This document shows positions 34,351 to 43,229 of a stretch of 64,000 nt of DNA, in pieces. This DNA comes from Saprospiraceae bacterium (lineage in GTDB: Bacteria > Bacteroidota > Bacteroidia > Chitinophagales > Saprospiraceae): positions 496,001 through 560,000 of the forward strand of contig JADJLQ010000002.1 in the NCBI GenBank assembly GCA_016709995.1. The letters are read 5' to 3'. The notes beneath the pieces are model-generated. The model did not search any database. It worked only from the letters and a program-made list of their open reading frames with translations, and had not been told where the DNA came from. The stretch's first letter is position 1; each line of letters opens with the position of its first letter. The position numbers and the translations under genes were made by a program.

Positions 34351-36933
34351 TTAATTTAGTTCATTAAGATCAAATTCTTCGGAGAGTATTCTTGATTGTT
34401 TCATCAGGTTTTGATCAATCACGTGGAGAGAATCATATGCTGCACAGTTCATTTCGATACCTATCTGAGCAGGTTTGAAGAAATCCATGTCTTTTACCCA
34501 ATTTGTCCTTGGATCAGACTCAACCCGTTTCATAAAATCGGCAAATATCGGCTTGGCCATGGCACTACCCTGACCCAAAGCCAAGGATCGAAATCTGATC
34601 CAGGGCAGATCTCCACCAACCCAGGTTCCGACGACCAGGTTAGGCGTGATACCCATATACCAACCATCTTTATAGCTGTTGGTAGTACCCGTTTTGCCAC
34701 CATGTATCGTTTTGACAGAACCATCTCGTACGGGGGAAGCTTTCTTGAGCATATCGACCATCACATAGTTTACTCCAGAAGGCAAGGCTTTTGATTCTTC
34801 GATTTTGGACTGATAGATCACCTTGCCATTTTTATCTTCTATGCTGCTAATAAAATAAGGTTTGATATATTTTCCATCGTTGGCGAAAGTGGTATAGGCA
34901 CCCGTCATCTCCATCACCGTGAGGTCAGAAGAACCAAGGCAGATAGATGGTTGACGGGGTACTCGAAACTCACCATCACTTCTGCGTCGGGAGCTGTCTA
35001 TACCCATGGCATTGACCAGACCACAGACGATCTCTGCATTGCCGAGCTCTTTCATCAGGTAGACGGACACGGAGTTGACAGAATTAGCCAAGCCTTGATA
35101 GAGGGAAAGTGCCCTGCCTGAAAAATTTCCTTCTGCATTGTGAGGTGACCAGGCAGAAATCAATTTAAAATTGCCATCACCCGGGGAGATAGTGTAAGGT
35201 CTGTCTATCACCTGAAGACAAGGAGATATCGCTTTAAATCCTATGGCAGTAGCATAAATAAATGGTTTAAAAGTAGATCCTACCTGACGATCTGCTGTGA
35301 TATGATCGTACTTAAAATACTTATGATCGATACCGCCTACCCAGGTCTTGATTTTGCCAGTGCCGGGTTCGATCGCCATAGTCCCCGTCTGTAAGATCAT
35401 CTGCATATATCGAATACTATCGAGTGGTGTCATCGAAGTATCTTTCAAATGAGATGGTGAGTAATCAAAGATTTTCATACGCACGCGCGCATTAAACTGT
35501 TTTTCAGATTCAGAGAGTAGTTTTTTCCAGGCGGTATTGGTTTGTAGCCAAAGTGGATCCTTCATTATCTTGAGGTACTTCGCGGCCCGATCTTCACTCA
35601 GTATCTTTTGTTTGATATAATCATTTAGTTTTCCGGTTTTACCCTGTTCTTCTACTATGCGGAGGATATCATTGTCCGTAAGGACGATATCAAATTTGGT
35701 ATCTACCGAGTCAAGGATATCCCCCATAAATTTATCTCTCATTACTAAAAAACGATCGCTTTCCCTGATCAGGCTTTGCAATTTATATCGTCTTATTTCT
35801 TTTTGACGATCATCGGCATCATAAGTCCAGGGATCCATGCCTTTCCATACAGTAAATAATTGTTTTTGGAGCTTTGGCATATGGGTCCATACAGCTTCTT
35901 CAGCGAGCTCTTGCAGGACAGGGTCTATGGTAGTGAATACTTTGAGTCCATCTTTATAGATATCATAGTTGGTTCCATCAGGCTTTTTAAATTCGTCTTG
36001 TTTCAATAGATCCTGCAACCATTTACTCAACTCGACTATAAAATAAGGAGCATTGCCTTCTGATACATCCCTTCGTTTAAAAGAAGATGCATCCAATGGA
36101 ATTTTCTGCAAAGAATCTTTTGTAGCGGCATCCACAAAGCCAGCTGTATGCAGTCTACTGATGACCAGGTTTCTGCGGGTTTCCGAATTTTTGGGAAATC
36201 GTTTTGGATTGTATCTTACGGGATTGGACAACATACCTACGAGGGTAGCAGCCTGTTCGATTTTAAGCGAATCTTGTTCAGAGTTAAAATAAGTCTCACT
36301 GGCTGCGCGAATACCATAAGAATCATTGAGGAAATCAACCTGATTGAGGTACATGGCGATGATCTCTTCTTTAGTGTAACTGCGCTCCAGTTTGGTAGCG
36401 GTGATCCATTCTTTAAACTTGATTAAAAACAGGGAAACCTTTTTTTGGATGAAATTCATTCCTCTAAAGTCTCTGTTTGAATATAATAATTTGGCAAGTT
36501 GCTGCGTAATGGTACTTCCTCCTCCGGCACCTGACTGACCCATTAACACTGTTCGTACGAGTACTCGTCCCAAGGCTTCAAAATCGATCCCTGTATGGTT
36601 TCTAAATCGAGTGTCTTCTGTAGAAAGTAATGCCTGCACCAGATAGGGTGACAGATCTTTAAAGTCAACCCCTACACGGTTTTGTATAAATAGGCGACTC
36701 ATCTCCTTCTGATCATTGTAATAGACGACAGTAGCGTAGTCATAATCAGGGTTTTCAAGTTCATCAAATGTGGGAAGATCCTGGAAAGAAAGGAAGATAA
36801 AAAACAATATCATAAAACACACGCCAGCCAGCACCAGGCCCCACATCCAACGTGCGATTTTGTACCTGCCAGGACTGATAGGTCGTCCAGAAGGATTGGT
36901 GATGGTTAAAAGTTTACTCCAGAGCTTATTCAT
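34351..36933 (-). CDS. Class A penicillin-binding protein (PBP1a-type glycosyltransferase/transpeptidase)
   Basis: 860 aa. Short cytoplasmic start, one membrane helix (about 30-50: MWGLVLAGVCFMILFFIFLSF), GT51 domain with LLSTEDTRFRNHTGID (catalytic Glu) and GGSTITQQLAKLLYSN, then KEEIIAMYLNQVDFLNDSYGIRAAS. Transpeptidase domain has SxxK in GSTFKPFIYA, SxN in ANSVNSVSVYL, and KTG in HGGKTGTTNSYKDGW. Builds and cross-links peptidoglycan. A central region (about 340-500) with Lys/Asp-rich helices separates the two. All catalytic motifs are present. It stands as a single-gene unit. Confidence 0.95.
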   Translation of the reverse strand: MNKLWSKLLTITNPSGRPISPGRYKIARWMWGLVLAGVCFMILFFIFLSFQDLPTFDELENPDYDYATVVYYNDQKEMSRLFIQNRVGVDFKDLSPYLVQALLSTEDTRFRNHTGIDFEALGRVLVRTVLMGQSGAGGGSTITQQLAKLLYSNRDFRGMNFIQKKVSLFLIKFKEWITATKLERSYTKEEIIAMYLNQVDFLNDSYGIRAASETYFNSEQDSLKIEQAATLVGMLSNPVRYNPKRFPKNSETRRNLVISRLHTAGFVDAATKDSLQKIPLDASSFKRRDVSEGNAPYFIVELSKWLQDLLKQDEFKKPDGTNYDIYKDGLKVFTTIDPVLQELAEEAVWTHMPKLQKQLFTVWKGMDPWTYDADDRQKEIRRYKLQSLIRESDRFLVMRDKFMGDILDSVDTKFDIVLTDNDILRIVEEQGKTGKLNDYIKQKILSEDRAAKYLKIMKDPLWLQTNTAWKKLLSESEKQFNARVRMKIFDYSPSHLKDTSMTPLDSIRYMQMILQTGTMAIEPGTGKIKTWVGGIDHKYFKYDHITADRQVGSTFKPFIYATAIGFKAISPCLQVIDRPYTISPGDGNFKLISAWSPHNAEGNFSGRALSLYQGLANSVNSVSVYLMKELGNAEIVCGLVNAMGIDSSRRRSDGEFRVPRQPSICLGSSDLTVMEMTGAYTTFANDGKYIKPYFISSIEDKNGKVIYQSKIEESKALPSGVNYVMVDMLKKASPVRDGSVKTIHGGKTGTTNSYKDGWYMGITPNLVVGTWVGGDLPWIRFRSLALGQGSAMAKPIFADFMKRVESDPRTNWVKDMDFFKPAQIGIEMNCAAYDSLHVIDQNLMKQSRILSEEFDLNELN

Positions 36934-37094
36934 ATGAATATTGTAAAACTCAAAATATTGCTATTTATTGAGTCAGGAAGTGCAAATTTCATAAAAATGT
37001 GTGACTTTATGGGTCCGTTGTGAAATCATTTGGAAGCTTACCGGGCCAGATGTTCGCAAGCTGAAATAAAAAGTATTTTTTAATGTCTTACCAT

Positions 37095-37102
37095 TACCTT
37101 TG
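37095..37102 (+). promoter_or_regulatory. -7 element TACCTTTG before the metal-island genes
   Basis: TAnnTTTG match 10 bases ahead of the TTG start at 37113, implying a very short leader. Confidence 0.45.
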
Positions 37103-37112
37103 AAGATCAGAC

Positions 37113-37433
37113 TTGAAAACCTTTCAAGCTATATTGGCCCTGGTACTTTTAACGATCATCCTGGCTCCGCCGATGATCGAGAGTACACATTCATGGACTC
37201 ATGCCTATGAAATTGGTTGCCATGATACCCATTCCAGTCACTGCCATAAGATAGAGCACCAGTGTTTTGTGTGTGATCTGTTCTATACTACGCCGTATGT
37301 GATAGAGGACAAGTTATTCTGGATCCATGAACCGACTTGGTTTGCTAACGGGCAGGTGTGTCATGAAGCTTTAATCCCGATAGTTGTTTCCATTCAGCTC
37401 AAGCTTCGGGGACCTCCTGAATCCAGGGTGTAG
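37113..37433 (+). CDS. Small exported His/Cys-rich protein
   Basis: 106 aa with signal or membrane segment KTFQAILALVLLTIILAPP. The mature part is dense in metal-binding residues: HSWTHAY, then GCHDTHSSHCHKIEHQCFVCD, giving many His and four Cys in about 35 residues. No named family is recognised; small proteins of this kind are often found before TonB receptors in Bacteroidota. It probably binds a transition metal (Zn, Cu or Fe) in the periplasm. The start appears to be TTG at 37113, as no ATG fits. The lipoprotein gene follows 62 bases later. Confidence 0.7.
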   Translation: MKTFQAILALVLLTIILAPPMIESTHSWTHAYEIGCHDTHSSHCHKIEHQCFVCDLFYTTPYVIEDKLFWIHEPTWFANGQVCHEALIPIVVSIQLKLRGPPESRV

Positions 37434-37495
37434 AATAGCTTATTTCATTGGTCAAGTATTCTATTGGCCTTTTTTAATTCATCATTTTACGATTT

Positions 37496-38050
37496 ATGAG
37501 ATTATTATCATATATAAGTTTATTTATTATTGTTATCAATTTTGGATGTAAAAAGCTTGATCCGATTATTCCCAACGAAGAAGAAGTAATCACCACTTTG
37601 AGATACACTTTGGTACCGATGACAGGAGACGATCCTGTAATATTGGAATTTAAAGATATCGATGGTGATGGTGGTAATCCGCCGGTTTATACCGAAGGTA
37701 ATCTTACTCCAAATACAACCTACCTGGGCAGCCTCGTATTATTAAATGAACAGGAATACCCATCGGCCAATATCACTGAAGAGATTGAAAGCGAAGAACA
37801 GGCACATCAATTTTTTTACGCGGCATCTACAAGCTTGAAAATCGCTGTCACTTATGCTGATGCCGATATTAATGGCAGGCCTATAGGCATTGTCACTAAA
37901 TTAGAGACAGGTGACCCAAGTAGTGGAAGGTTGAAAATTACTTTGCGACATGGTCCCAACAAATCTGCCCCAGGTGCTTTAAATGGAATCATTGATAATG
38001 CAGGAGGCGACACTGATATCGAAATTGAATTTAATGTCCATGTACAATAA
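37496..38050 (+). CDS. Lipoprotein of the type 1 periplasmic binding fold-like group
   Basis: 184 aa. Lipobox near residue 18 (IVINFGCKK). Repeated beta pattern EEEVITTLRYTLVPMTGDDPVILEFKDIDGDGGNPP, NTTYLGSLVLLNEQ, NITEEIESEEQAHQFFYA, and LKITLRHGPNKSAPG, LIDNAGGDTDIEIEFNVHVQ-like ending. This sequence type is commonly annotated beside metal-related TonB receptors in Bacteroidota. It probably sits on the outer membrane and helps the receptor. Its stop codon lies inside the receptor gene's start, so the genes are coupled. Confidence 0.75.
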   Translation: MRLLSYISLFIIVINFGCKKLDPIIPNEEEVITTLRYTLVPMTGDDPVILEFKDIDGDGGNPPVYTEGNLTPNTTYLGSLVLLNEQEYPSANITEEIESEEQAHQFFYAASTSLKIAVTYADADINGRPIGIVTKLETGDPSSGRLKITLRHGPNKSAPGALNGIIDNAGGDTDIEIEFNVHVQ

Positions 38051-40355
38051 ATTAATTTGGTGGATATTGATCGGCTGGATCGGATCTACCACACCGATGA
38101 TGAGTCAAACTTGCAACCTGACTTTAAAAGGAAAGATCTCTGATGAAAGCACCGGCTTTCCGCTGGAGTTTGCTACTATATTGATAAAAGAAACTCAACA
38201 AGGCCAGGTAGCAGATAGCCTCGGATTATTTGTGATGAATCAACTTTGCCCCGGAGCCTACCATCTACAGATCAGCCACCTGGAGGGAGAAAACGAAGTC
38301 ATCTTTATTCAATTATTGCGTGATACATCACTTGATATCACCCTGCACCACCATGCTGAGCTACTCAATGAAATCTCTGTCCATGGCACCCAGCAGCAGA
38401 CTACCTCTCAATCGGTCAACTCCATTAGTAAAGATGAGATCGCACGAAATGCCAATAAAAGTCTTGCTGAATTATTAGAAAAAATCTCTGGTGTTCAGTC
38501 TCTTAAAAGTGGTAGCGGAATATCCAAACCTGTCATTCATGGTCTTTATGGCAAGCGTATCACTATTCTGAATAATGGCATGGTGCAAAGTGGCCAGCAA
38601 TGGGGCAACGATCATGCCCCTGAGATCGACCCTTTTCTTTCGGATCATATCTCTGTGGTAAAGGGAGCTGCTTCCCTCGCTTATGGCGGAAATGGTCTGG
38701 GTAGTGTGGTGATGATAGAAAACAATGCTATTGATGCTGATCCTCATCTTCATGGCCAAGTCAATTATGTCTATCAAACTAATGGTCGAGGTCACACGGC
38801 AAACTTAAAACTACTCCAGGCAAGGCCATCTCTGGCCTGGAAACTTTCCGGCACCATAAAATATCAGGGCGATAATCGCGCTCCGGATTATCTTCTGACC
38901 AATACCGGAAAAAACGAATACAATATAGGCTTGCAAATGGATAAGAAGATTTCCTCTGTCTGGAATATGCGATTGCATGCTTCGACTTTCAATACCGAAA
39001 TCGGTGTGCTGAGGGGATCCCATATCGGCAATGTGACCGATCTTGAAGAAGCCATTCATCGGGATATGCCCTTTTTTACCAGCGACCATTTTTCATATGA
39101 CATAGCTTCTCCAAGACAAGAGGTGCATCACCACCTGGCCAAACTTGAAAATCGATGGCAGGTAAACAATCACACCCTATGGTCTTTAAACTTTGGTAGC
39201 CAGTTAGATGATCGCAAAGAATATGATGTACGAAGAGGCGGCAGATCTAATATACCGGCATTGCAACTGCGACAGTATTCTCAATTGATCGAAGGGGCCT
39301 ATCATCATACTTATGCACATGACCTGGATCTTAAATCAGGCGTGCAATTTCAGTTTGTAGATAATACCAACCATCCGGAGACAGGCGTGTTGCCACTGAT
39401 ACCCGATTACCAGTCTGTTAAGCCTTCTGTATATTCCATATTACAAAAGGCATGGGGAAAAAGTATGCTGGAAGGAGGGCTAAGGTTGGATTGTCAAAAT
39501 CTTTTAGCAATTACTATCTCCAGATCAGTACCCAGAATGGTCGAACGTATCACACATCATTATCTCAATGCGAGCAGTGCCCTTGGTTACCGTCAGGCTA
39601 TCTCGGAGGGGTTGAGCTTGTCTGCCAATGTTGGACTGGTACATCGTTCCCCTGAAATTAATGAATTATATAGTTATGGCCTGCACCAGGGAGTAAGTGG
39701 TCTTGAAGAGGGCAATCCGGATTTAAAATCAGAAAAATCAATCAAAGGCATTTTATCCGCTGATTATAATGTCAATGATCGCCTTCAGATACAAGCTGTG
39801 GTCTATGATCATCATATTAAAGATTATATCTACCTGCAGCCACTGCAGGAATTCAGGCTGACTATACGAGGGGCTTTTCCCGTATATGAATATCGTCAGA
39901 CGGATGCAAGGCTTACTGGAGCGGATTTATTAGTGTCTTATGCAGTCCAGCAACGATTAAAATGGATAGGCAAATATGCTTATGTCCTTGGCCGTGATCT
40001 GACTAATAAAATAGGATTGGTCAATATACCGAGCAATACCATGAGCCATTCATTGAGCTATACTTTGAATGATTGGAAATACTTTAGACTCATCAATCTT
40101 GCAGTAAATGGCAGATACGTAGCACATCAAAACCATATCACTTCAGAGCAGGATTACCTTCCTCCGCCAGATGCATATACTTTGTTTGGTATAGACCTGA
40201 GCAGCAAAGTCAAAGTGGGTAAAAAGGAGATCATGTGTTCTATTCAAATTGAAAATATGCTCAATACACGATATCGGGATTATCTGGATCGTCAACGATA
40301 CTTTGCAGATGAGACCGGAAGGAATATAAATTTACGCATCAACTATAATTTCTAA
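38034..40355 (+). CDS. TonB-dependent receptor with carboxypeptidase-like N-terminal domain
   Basis: About 773 aa. Start at 38034 or 38040, overlapping the lipoprotein gene end; the signal peptide is LIWWILIGWIGSTTPMMSQ. Next come a CarboxypepD_reg-like domain (LTLKGKISDESTGFPLEFATILI), a plug (SLAELLEKISGVQSLKSGSGISKPVIHGLYGKRITILNNGM, KGAASLAYGGNGLGSVVMI), and a beta-barrel ending INLRINYNF. SGISKPVIHGLYG fits receptors for metals or metal chelates better than sugars. His-rich loops (HHTYAHD, VHHHLAKLE) are visible. Probable metal uptake across the outer membrane; the exact metal is open. Confidence 0.85.
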   Translation: MSMYNKLIWWILIGWIGSTTPMMSQTCNLTLKGKISDESTGFPLEFATILIKETQQGQVADSLGLFVMNQLCPGAYHLQISHLEGENEVIFIQLLRDTSLDITLHHHAELLNEISVHGTQQQTTSQSVNSISKDEIARNANKSLAELLEKISGVQSLKSGSGISKPVIHGLYGKRITILNNGMVQSGQQWGNDHAPEIDPFLSDHISVVKGAASLAYGGNGLGSVVMIENNAIDADPHLHGQVNYVYQTNGRGHTANLKLLQARPSLAWKLSGTIKYQGDNRAPDYLLTNTGKNEYNIGLQMDKKISSVWNMRLHASTFNTEIGVLRGSHIGNVTDLEEAIHRDMPFFTSDHFSYDIASPRQEVHHHLAKLENRWQVNNHTLWSLNFGSQLDDRKEYDVRRGGRSNIPALQLRQYSQLIEGAYHHTYAHDLDLKSGVQFQFVDNTNHPETGVLPLIPDYQSVKPSVYSILQKAWGKSMLEGGLRLDCQNLLAITISRSVPRMVERITHHYLNASSALGYRQAISEGLSLSANVGLVHRSPEINELYSYGLHQGVSGLEEGNPDLKSEKSIKGILSADYNVNDRLQIQAVVYDHHIKDYIYLQPLQEFRLTIRGAFPVYEYRQTDARLTGADLLVSYAVQQRLKWIGKYAYVLGRDLTNKIGLVNIPSNTMSHSLSYTLNDWKYFRLINLAVNGRYVAHQNHITSEQDYLPPPDAYTLFGIDLSSKVKVGKKEIMCSIQIENMLNTRYRDYLDRQRYFADETGRNINLRINYNF

Positions 40356-40363
40356 ATAAAAAA

Positions 40364-40439
40364 ACCACTAAGGTTATTGAAGCCACAGTCAGAGTTTTTT
40401 TTAATAAAATCTTCATGTCTTATCAATACACTTAGTGGT
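40364..40439. terminator. Imperfect inverted repeat, likely terminator of the arsR transcript
   Basis: ACCACTAAGgtTATTGA (40364-40380) pairs with TCAATAcaCTTAGTGGT (40423-40439) across a 42-base loop. On the minus strand, a T-run follows the second arm, which suits termination after the arsR and peptide genes. Confidence 0.45.
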
Positions 40440-40467
40440 AGATAAAAAATGCTTCTATGGAGTTAAA

Positions 40468-40530
40468 TTAACATCCACACAAGCCGCCGCAACATCCACC
40501 AGGATCCTGCACATTTAAACTACTTTTCAT
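40468..40530 (-). CDS. Predicted 20-residue Cys-rich peptide beside arsR
   Basis: A 21-codon frame with ATG, ending in the motif GGCCGGLCGC: four Cys and five Gly in the last ten residues. It starts 39 bases after the arsR stop on the same strand and ends before an inverted repeat with a T-run, so arsR and this mini-gene form one transcript. The density of Cys and the context suggest a metal-binding (metallothionein-like) or modified peptide. No signal peptide and no strong ribosome-binding site are visible. Too short for usual gene finders; coding is inferred from composition and position. Confidence 0.45.
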   Translation of the reverse strand: MKSSLNVQDPGGCCGGLCGC

Positions 40531-40569
40531 GGTTAATAAAATTATAGTGGTTAAAAAATAAATGAAATG

Positions 40570-40905
40570 TCAGCAACAGCACTTTTGCTGTTCTGATTTT
40601 AATTGTGTAAACAAATCGCTAAAATCATTATAAAATTTTTCGAGAGCTTTCCAATTGATACAATAACAACTCCTCGGCCCATCTACTTCGCCGGATACCA
40701 GGCCCGCAGATTTTAATTCTTTGAGGTGCTGGCTAACCGTACTCTGTGACAACGGGAGCATGTCGACGATTTCGCCGCATTGGCATCCTTCTTTTTTGCA
40801 CAATTGGCTCAATATAGCGATCCGTGCAGGGTGTGCCAGTGCTTTGGCAAAAGCAGCCAAGGACTGTTCCTTGGTCCCAAATTTCTCTTTTTTGCTATAG
40901 GCCAT
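40570..40905 (-). CDS. ArsR/SmtB family metal-responsive repressor
   Basis: 111 aa. Winged helix with AFAKALAHPARIAILSQL, then the recognition helix LSQSTVSQHLKELKSAGLVSGE and wing VDGPRSCYCINWKAL. Metal-ligand candidates are CQC near the start of alpha-3 (KKEGCQCGEIV) and a terminal CCC, so a thiol-type sensor for arsenite, Zn, Cd or Cu is likely. Promoter and operator sit just upstream and overlap. Regulated neighbours are probably the Cys-rich peptide and the divergent ChaN-like gene. I cannot name the metal. Confidence 0.88.
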   Translation of the reverse strand: MAYSKKEKFGTKEQSLAAFAKALAHPARIAILSQLCKKEGCQCGEIVDMLPLSQSTVSQHLKELKSAGLVSGEVDGPRSCYCINWKALEKFYNDFSDLFTQLKSEQQKCCC

Positions 40906-40913
40906 ATCTTATT

Positions 40914-40951
40914 GTATATCGCAAATATACGATTTAACTTGGCTTTGTCAA
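40914..40951 (-). promoter_or_regulatory. arsR promoter with overlapping operator
   Basis: On the minus strand, TTG (40951-40949), 19-base spacer, TATATTTG (40929-40922). The palindrome GTATAT-5 nt-ATATAC (40914-40930) covers the -7 element, nine bases before the arsR start codon, a placement typical of self-repression. Confidence 0.65.
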
Positions 40952-41003
40952 TATTTGATTAAATTATTTTGCGTTATCTTGGATGGTACAAGTCTTTGTA
41001 ATT

Positions 41004-41858
41004 ATGATTAAAGCTTTTAGTGTAACAGGTATGATGTTGTTGACTTTTTCCATGTTGGGCCAGGCACTTTCACCTTATCAATTATTTAATTCAAATGGCA
41101 GAAAAGTCTCCTATTCAAAACTTTTAAAATCTTCCTTATCAAAAGATCTGGTCTTGTTTGGTGAAGAACACAATAATGCGATCAGTCATTGGCTGCAGCT
41201 CCGACTGACCAAAGATTGTTTTCGATCCAAGCCCCTCGTATTGGGAGCAGAGATGTTTGAGCGGGACAATCAAGACGAGTTGGATGCTTATCTGTCCGGC
41301 AGTATCGATGCAGCTCAATTGGATTCTACTGCAAGACTTTGGCCCAATTATGGAACAGATTATGCTCCCCTCGTAGATTTTGCCAAATCCAATCATTTAC
41401 CTTTTATTGCTACCAATATACCCAGGCGATTTGCTTCGCAAGTAGCCAAAAGAGGCCTGGAGAGCCTGGATTCATTGACTGATGAAGAAAAATCCTGGAT
41501 CGCTCCTTTGCCCATAGCCTATGATGGGGAGCTACCTGGTTATAAAAATATGCTTTCGATGATGGGTGGGCACGGAGGCCCCAATCTACCAAAGGCACAA
41601 GCTATAAAAGATGCTACGATGGCACATTTTATTTTGACCAATATGAAGTCAAATGACTTATTTATACATTATCAGGGTAGCTATCACTCAGAAAATCACG
41701 AAGGCATCATTTGGTATCTCAAGCATGATCATCCCGACATTAAGTATGTGTCCATCGCTACGGTCACTCAGGATCAAATTAAAACTTTAGACAAGGTCCA
41801 TAAAGGCAAAGCAGATTTTATACTCTGCGTCGATGAAGATATGACCAGGACCTATTAG
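41004..41858 (+). CDS. ChaN/Tiki-like (haem-binding uptake, DUF399) protein
   Basis: 284 aa from Met 41004, with signal peptide MIKAFSVTGMMLLTFSMLGQ. Family pattern: DLVLFGEEHNNAISHWLQL, LVLGAEMFERDNQDELDAYL, and FIHYQGSYHSENHEGIIWYL. In the ChaN group these Glu/His residues bind haem or metal; the wider Tiki superfamily includes metallopeptidases. It is divergent from the arsR gene across a 98-bp region with the shared operator, so it may be under ArsR control. A longer start at 40983 would put the start codon directly on the promoter. Confidence 0.8.
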   Translation: MIKAFSVTGMMLLTFSMLGQALSPYQLFNSNGRKVSYSKLLKSSLSKDLVLFGEEHNNAISHWLQLRLTKDCFRSKPLVLGAEMFERDNQDELDAYLSGSIDAAQLDSTARLWPNYGTDYAPLVDFAKSNHLPFIATNIPRRFASQVAKRGLESLDSLTDEEKSWIAPLPIAYDGELPGYKNMLSMMGGHGGPNLPKAQAIKDATMAHFILTNMKSNDLFIHYQGSYHSENHEGIIWYLKHDHPDIKYVSIATVTQDQIKTLDKVHKGKADFILCVDEDMTRTY

Positions 41859-41876
41859 AAACTCCCTACATTAATA

Positions 41877-42974
41877 TTACTTTTCCTCGCTTTGATCAAA
41901 CTGGACAACCGGCCAAAAAGCTTTTTTCGGATTAAGATTTTTATCAAACAATAAAGGATAATCTTTTCGACCTCTGACCGGAAAATTATCCAGCCAACTG
42001 TTGCGGTCAGAGATATTCCAAAAAGTCACGGCCGTAAGGACTCCTTTGTATTTCCTAAATATATCAAAGCAGGTCTTATACCGCTCTATTTGTAAGGTCT
42101 CATGTTCTGTGGAAAAAACAGCCAGGCTATCTACCGGAGTCCTGTCTCTTCTGCCGTGTTCTTTTTTATAGACGGAGATGTCAAGTTCGGTGATCTGCAC
42201 TTTGACCCCAAGCTGAGAAAACCTTTTCATCGTAGTCTCCAACACTTCAGCAGTCGGTTCATAGATAGACCAATGACCCTGTAATCCTACTCCATCGATT
42301 GGGATCCCCTTTGATTTTAGATTCTGGACCAGGGTATAAATTTTTTCTCTTTTGACCGGATTGATTTCATTGTAATCATTGTAAAAAAGTAAGGCATTTG
42401 GATCTGCTTCGTGGGCATATTGAAAAGCTTTTTCTATAAATTCTTCCCCACAGATCCTGTACCAGATGGAGGGTCGATAGAACTCGTCCTCCTTGTCAGA
42501 AATGGCTTCATTGACCACATCCCAGGCATAGATGATGCCTTTATACCTTGAGACTACCGTGGTGATATGATCGTGAAGTCTTTGCAGCAATACTTCTTTA
42601 CTTACGGTATCGCCTGTGCTCGTTTTAAATAGCCAGCCAGGGGTCTGGTTGTGCCAACACAAAGTGTGCCCGCGTAAAAAAAGATTATTGCGCTGAGCAA
42701 AGGCTGCTATTGAATCACCTCCAGCCCAGTTATACAGCTCTTCTTGAGGATGAATAGGTCCCATTTTCATCGCATTCTCCGGGGTCATACTATTAAATTG
42801 ACTTAGGATCAGCTGTGCCTCGTCCGTTTTGAGTGCTCTTGGGGACACGGCAACACCAATTTTGAAATAATCTTTATATACCTGGGAGAGACTGATGACC
42901 GGGTCGGTGACCTGACCAATTAACGAGCCTGCCGACATCAAAAATAGAAAAAAACACAATTTTTTTATCGGCAT
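41877..42974 (-). CDS. GH10 endo-1,4-beta-xylanase
   Basis: 365 aa from Met 42974, signal peptide CFFLFLMSAGSLIGQ. GH10 barrel: FNSMTPENAMKMGPIHPQ, LRGHTLCWHNQTPGWLF, acid/base Glu in WDVVNEA, nucleophile Glu in QITELDISVY, and FWNISDRNSW near the end. It cuts xylan backbone outside or in the periplasm. No carbohydrate-binding module. It ends 18 bases after the convergent ChaN-like gene. Both catalytic glutamates are intact. No transporter for xylan products lies beside it. Confidence 0.95.
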   Translation of the reverse strand: MPIKKLCFFLFLMSAGSLIGQVTDPVISLSQVYKDYFKIGVAVSPRALKTDEAQLILSQFNSMTPENAMKMGPIHPQEELYNWAGGDSIAAFAQRNNLFLRGHTLCWHNQTPGWLFKTSTGDTVSKEVLLQRLHDHITTVVSRYKGIIYAWDVVNEAISDKEDEFYRPSIWYRICGEEFIEKAFQYAHEADPNALLFYNDYNEINPVKREKIYTLVQNLKSKGIPIDGVGLQGHWSIYEPTAEVLETTMKRFSQLGVKVQITELDISVYKKEHGRRDRTPVDSLAVFSTEHETLQIERYKTCFDIFRKYKGVLTAVTFWNISDRNSWLDNFPVRGRKDYPLLFDKNLNPKKAFWPVVQFDQSEEK

Positions 42975-43065
42975 ATATCTGTATTTAATCATAGGAAATG
43001 CTAAGTTATTAGTTTACTTCCAATCTTTTAGTGATAGGCAGCATTATTATTGGGCCTTAATTTTA

Positions 43066-43139
43066 ACCACTAACAGGGTGAAATAAAGTTGTGTGTAAAC
43101 CATAAAGTGATTCCCCAATAATTATCTACCACTAAAAGG
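43066..43139. repeat. Two copies of ACCACTAAnAGG before the ThuA gene
   Basis: ACCACTAACAGG at 43066-43077 and ACCACTAAAAGG at 43128-43139. The same ACCACTAAG core forms the inverted repeat after arsR (40364-40439), which hints at a dispersed repeat. Confidence 0.5.
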
Positions 43140-43179
43140 TAAAAGTGTGCTAATAAATTTAACGGAGTTGCGTGCGGCC

Positions 43180-43209
43180 TTGACAGTAGAAAAATATTAC
43201 TTACATTCA
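43180..43209 (+). promoter_or_regulatory. Promoter of the ThuA-like gene
   Basis: TTG at 43180-43182, 19-base spacer, TACATTCA at 43202-43209 (one mismatch to TAnnTTTG). Leader about 15 bases. Confidence 0.45.
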
Positions 43210-43229
43210 CCTTAAATATAAAACAATCA

